This document shows, one piece after another, positions 60,902 to 64,000 of a DNA stretch of 64,000 nucleotides; the stretch's first letter is position 1, and each line of letters starts with the position of its first letter. The stretch is from CBDDKU01 sp965230375. GTDB taxonomy: Bacteria > Bacteroidota > Bacteroidia > Flavobacteriales_D > Cryomorphaceae. The stretch spans positions 1-64,000 of the forward strand of contig CBDDKU010000024.1 in NCBI GenBank assembly GCA_965230375.1, given 5' to 3'. A model generated the notes under the pieces. It made no database searches, had not been told where the DNA came from, and worked only from the letters and a program-made list of their open reading frames with translations. The translations under genes were made by a program, and so were the position numbers.

Positions 60902-63900
60902 TTATTTGTTGACAATGATCTTATTGATACTCACACCAGATACGGTAGTGAGCTTATAGATGTAAATTCCGTTCGTCAAGTTAGATACGTCAAAATTGAA
61001 TTGATAAGGCGTGTTGGCCGCAACTTCTTGATTTAGTAGTGATGTAACGACCCTTCCATTCATGTCGTATACTTCAAGCAAGGCACGGCCTTGTGATTGA
61101 GTCGTGAACTGAATGGTCGATTGTTCGGTAACCGGATTAGGAAATGAGCTAAGCTTATCACCATTCTCCATGACAATTGCTGGACCTTCGTTTTCGCCTT
61201 CGCCATCATTCGGTTCGTCTTCGCAATTGTGAAGTGCAACAACTCCGTCGAGATCATATCCATCTCCTGTGGTGGAGAGGTCATTGTTGTTCATGATCTT
61301 AACATACATAATGTAGTCCATGTCGCCGGCATCGCTGATGTCAACGAAACCATCGCTTTTACAAACGGTTTTAGCGAACAAATAGTTATCACCATCCATG
61401 GAAACATAAACGTCAGCGTATTCAGGGTATGAATCGCAGTCCTGGTCACCAAATGTGGTCTCTACGACTTCTATGTCGTCGCCATCTTCGTTCGGTACAG
61501 CTCCGTCAAACCCGAGAATGATACCGCCATCGTATCCAAAAGAAAGGAAGACTAGTTCATCCGTACGCTCTGGTTCACCGAGTGCTTGGTTTTCATCATT
61601 TCTGTTGTCAGCAATATCACCACCACCGATGGTGGTTCCTGCGATACGTTCGACCACTTCTTCGGCATAGCAAGAACCTTCTTCAATAAGTGGGTCAGCC
61701 GATAAGCATCTTCCTGCCAAGTCTCCATTAAACAGTTCGAGCCCGGTCTCATAGGTCTCAGCGACGTCAAGCGTGTTTAGGTCAATTTCTTTGAATAAAC
61801 CATCACCGTTTCCATCTGCCACAAGTACATTGCCGTTTTCTAGAACAGCTGCACCATTTATCTCTGTCACAGGAACGACGAAGTCATTTCCAGGGTCTGT
61901 AATGTTGATAAACGTGTTTGTCGTCCTGTTTATCAGCCAAAGATCACCGGCTGCAATGATAAGGTCGCCTCCACTAACACCTACATTCGATGCAATTTCA
62001 GTAGCTGTTCCATCGAGAGCGAGTGTGTAAACATTGTCTCCACCACCTGCAATATAAATAGTTCCATCATCTCCACAGACTGCTGCGGGGAATCCAGATA
62101 GGCCTGCACCTGAGACATCTACAATGGGCACGGTTGTGATAATTAACCCTGATGAAACTTCGTAAACATCAAGATTTCCTCCACCTACAATGTAAACCAA
62201 ATCACCGTCTGGTGAAAGTGCAATGTGCGCGGATGGAAGTCCCGCTAACAATTCTGTTACCGTGGCAGTTCCATCTCCGTTCAAGACTACGCTATTCAAT
62301 GAATAGCTTCCACCTTCGGGTTGATGTGTGTAGTAAAGCTTGTAGTCGCATTCATCTACTCCACCTTCGCCGACAGCACAGCCCGATGCCATATCACCAT
62401 GTCTGATTGGGAATGGATCACCACCCAGGGTAACCAGGTATTCTTGAATCAAAGAACCGTCTACATTACTTATTTCAGTGAACGTAGAAGTTCCATAGCT
62501 CGCACAGATTAATGATGTTGAGTTGTTTGCAGCAGCCATACCGTTTGTCTCATCCGGGAGAGATCCGATCAGAGTAGCTTCAGATGTTCCATCCGGAACT
62601 CCATCAGCATCCATCACAACTGTAAATAGGTCATTGGTTGATCGTTTTGCCAGGTAAAGGATACCTTCCTGTAGCACAAGGTCACCACCCTGAACTGGAG
62701 CATCGGCATAGAAAGTAGCAATACCAGTGGTAAGATCAACCGTATAGATCTCATCATCGCCGCTGTCTCCTACGTAAAGAAGTTCATCAGCCGGATTGTA
62801 TACGACTGCATAGAGTTGATTGATATTTCCAACTATTGGAAGGTTTCCATTAACCGTTGACGTAGAAATGTCAAAGAACTCAATGAAATTACCGTTTGCA
62901 TTGACAAGGTATACAACACCTTCTTCGGCATTCATTCCCATGTGAACTTCATAATTCACATTCAACTCATGAGTCAGAACAGCTTCGTTTCCTACGAAGT
63001 CAACTTTATATAAGTCGGAGCCAGATACACCTGGTCCGTGATTTACATAATAGGTCATGAAATCTTCGCAACCTTCAAATACAGGTTCAGGATCCATGCA
63101 CCCATAGGCGAGGTCACCATTGGAAGTCGTAAACGGCGATCCATCTAACATCAGGTCGACTGACATTCCATTGTCGGTTCCATCCATGGCTCTTCCTGTC
63201 AAGCTCGTGCTGCCAAACTCTGAGAACAGCAAGTCACCGCTCTCTAAAACTGCCAAGCCAGTTACAAGATCGCTACTCGTTCCGATAAGCATATTCATGA
63301 AACCGGGGAAGATTGCGTAGAGTACTCCTCCGTTCCTTGTCGCAAGGATCGGTGTACCATCATTTCCTATTACAAAGTCCCCGCCTTGAATGGCTGCATC
63401 GGCGTAGTAGCTCAAGGAACCATCGTCTTTGTGCACGATTGAAAGCTCTTGCGAATCCTGACTACCCACAATGAGTTCTCCGTCTGGCGACATGCCAACA
63501 GCTACTGAAGAACCAAGAGGCATTTCAGTTGCAATTTCCGGAGATGCAACGCCGTCCACAACGCTCACATCGAGGGTTCGGAATGAGCCGTTTTCAGAGC
63601 GAACGACATAGAGTAAATCTTCTTCTTGATCATAAGCGATGTGAGTGGAGTAGTCAAAACTTTTTAGCCAAGTCATTGTACCTGTGCTTCCAGAAACATC
63701 GACGCGGTATATGTGAGACATGCCATCAACGTTGTCAGACAAGAAAAGAGCGTAACTCTCGCATCCTTCGTTTACCTGGTTTGGGACACATTCGCAGCCT
63801 TCCATGATTACACCAGGAACACCACCTAAATCGCAAGCGTCTCCTATATTCATCATCATGTCGGGACAGTCAAAAAGGAGCATTTCTCCAACGCACTCAC

Positions 63901-64000
63901 AATTCTCATTCAACATGTCGTTTTCAGTCATGTCGTCACCGTCATCACACTCATCACCAAAATTGGCCATGAGCTCTTCGCAATCATACTCTACATCGCA
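60902..64000 (-). CDS. large T9SS-sorted surface protein, N-terminal part outside window
   Basis: At least 1032 residues; the frame is open to the window edge (…CDVEYDCEELMANFGDECDD), so the start at 63970 inside the frame is not real. It has one full Asp/Cys repeat and one degenerate one (NIGDACDLGGVPGVIMEGCE), three propeller-like regions (YALFLSDNVDGMSHIYRVDV; MTYYVNHGPGVSGSDLYKVD; KLYYTHQPEGGSYSLNSVVL), a discoidin-like domain (CYAEEVVERIAGT to ALHNCEDEP) and a type A T9SS sorting domain ending KLTTVSGVSINKIIVNK. It is a close paralogue of the C-terminal two thirds of the cohesin-like protein. Whether it also carries a cohesin-like domain cannot be seen here. Surface display by T9SS is expected. 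Confidence 0.85.
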   Translation of the reverse strand, partial: CDVEYDCEELMANFGDECDDGDDMTENDMLNENCECVGEMLLFDCPDMMMNIGDACDLGGVPGVIMEGCECVPNQVNEGCESYALFLSDNVDGMSHIYRVDVSGSTGTMTWLKSFDYSTHIAYDQEEDLLYVVRSENGSFRTLDVSVVDGVASPEIATEMPLGSSVAVGMSPDGELIVGSQDSQELSIVHKDDGSLSYYADAAIQGGDFVIGNDGTPILATRNGGVLYAIFPGFMNMLIGTSSDLVTGLAVLESGDLLFSEFGSTSLTGRAMDGTDNGMSVDLMLDGSPFTTSNGDLAYGCMDPEPVFEGCEDFMTYYVNHGPGVSGSDLYKVDFVGNEAVLTHELNVNYEVHMGMNAEEGVVYLVNANGNFIEFFDISTSTVNGNLPIVGNINQLYAVVYNPADELLYVGDSGDDEIYTVDLTTGIATFYADAPVQGGDLVLQEGILYLAKRSTNDLFTVVMDADGVPDGTSEATLIGSLPDETNGMAAANNSTSLICASYGTSTFTEISNVDGSLIQEYLVTLGGDPFPIRHGDMASGCAVGEGGVDECDYKLYYTHQPEGGSYSLNSVVLNGDGTATVTELLAGLPSAHIALSPDGDLVYIVGGGNLDVYEVSSGLIITTVPIVDVSGAGLSGFPAAVCGDDGTIYIAGGGDNVYTLALDGTATEIASNVGVSGGDLIIAAGDLWLINRTTNTFINITDPGNDFVVPVTEINGAAVLENGNVLVADGNGDGLFKEIDLNTLDVAETYETGLELFNGDLAGRCLSADPLIEEGSCYAEEVVERIAGTTIGGGDIADNRNDENQALGEPERTDELVFLSFGYDGGIILGFDGAVPNEDGDDIEVVETTFGDQDCDSYPEYADVYVSMDGDNYLFAKTVCKSDGFVDISDAGDMDYIMYVKIMNNNDLSTTGDGYDLDGVVALHNCEDEPNDGEGENEGPAIVMENGDKLSSFPNPVTEQSTIQFTTQSQGRALLEVYDMNGRVVTSLLNQEVAANTPYQFNFDVSNLTNGIYIYKLTTVSGVSINKIIVNK

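Overview
The window is chromosomal DNA of a free-living Bacteroidota, most likely a marine-type member of the Flavobacteriales. The evidence is the fused lpxC-fabZ gene, the type IX secretion (T9SS) regulator porX, several proteins with type A T9SS C-terminal sorting domains, the DUF4834 and DUF4783 families, the hpt-adk-obg cluster and a TTTG/TAnnTTTG-type promoter. No rRNA, tRNA, CRISPR array, prophage or transposase gene is visible.

Layout. 1-2.2 kb: the 3' two thirds of carB, read through six +1 frameshifts, then a strong terminator. 2.3-5.5 kb: a REP-like inverted repeat, a small DUF4834 protein and a large YfhO-type membrane protein. 5.7-14.6 kb: a surface-polysaccharide and cell-wall block (methyltransferase-like protein, three glycosyltransferases of which one is frameshifted, a Wzx-type flippase, an asparagine-synthase-like protein, a LysM glucosaminidase) interleaved with rlmH and a DUF4783 gene. 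14.7-15.7 kb: an ACC deaminase/D-cysteine desulfhydrase-like enzyme. 15.7-16.5 kb: a gene-free patch built of repeats. 16.5-21.6 kb: rnhB, a 908-residue anchored protein of unknown role and a T9SS-exported protein. 21.9-27.7 kb (minus strand): an HD hydrolase, lpxD, lpxC-fabZ, lpxA, an ABC ATPase and efp, apparently one lipid A-centred transcription unit. 27.8-31.4 kb: porX, tsaE, alanine dehydrogenase and a small membrane-anchored protein, all overlapping or close. 31.5-35 kb: proline dehydrogenase and aroB-aroA. 35-40.8 kb (minus): purK-purE-sterol desaturase-small membrane protein-PorV/PorQ-like barrel-HhH protein, a possible six-gene unit. 41.3-46 kb: hpt-adk-obg-PAP2-fluC-PafA-type phosphatase, a tight six-gene unit. 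46-50.4 kb: an ABC exporter pair, a Ppx/GppA phosphatase and a sigma-54-type response regulator without a DNA-binding domain. 50.9-64 kb (minus): three very large, modular, low-complexity secreted proteins.

The most interesting region is this last block. The 1572-residue protein ends in a dockerin-type calcium-binding domain and has no T9SS tail. The gene that follows it with almost no gap encodes a protein with an N-terminal cohesin-like domain and a C-terminal T9SS sorting domain. This suggests a T9SS-displayed scaffold holding a dockerin-tailed partner on the cell surface outside any cellulose-degrading context; it is an inference from the two domains and their neighbourhood. The second notable signal is a 296-bp dispersed non-coding element found twice, each time in the same orientation between divergent genes, whose terminal hairpin carries a compensatory base-pair change.

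Quality caveat: carB, one glycosyltransferase and one tiny reading frame all carry single-base +1 insertions, nearly all lengthening a homopolymer, while all other genes are intact. This may be local sequence error rather than gene decay.
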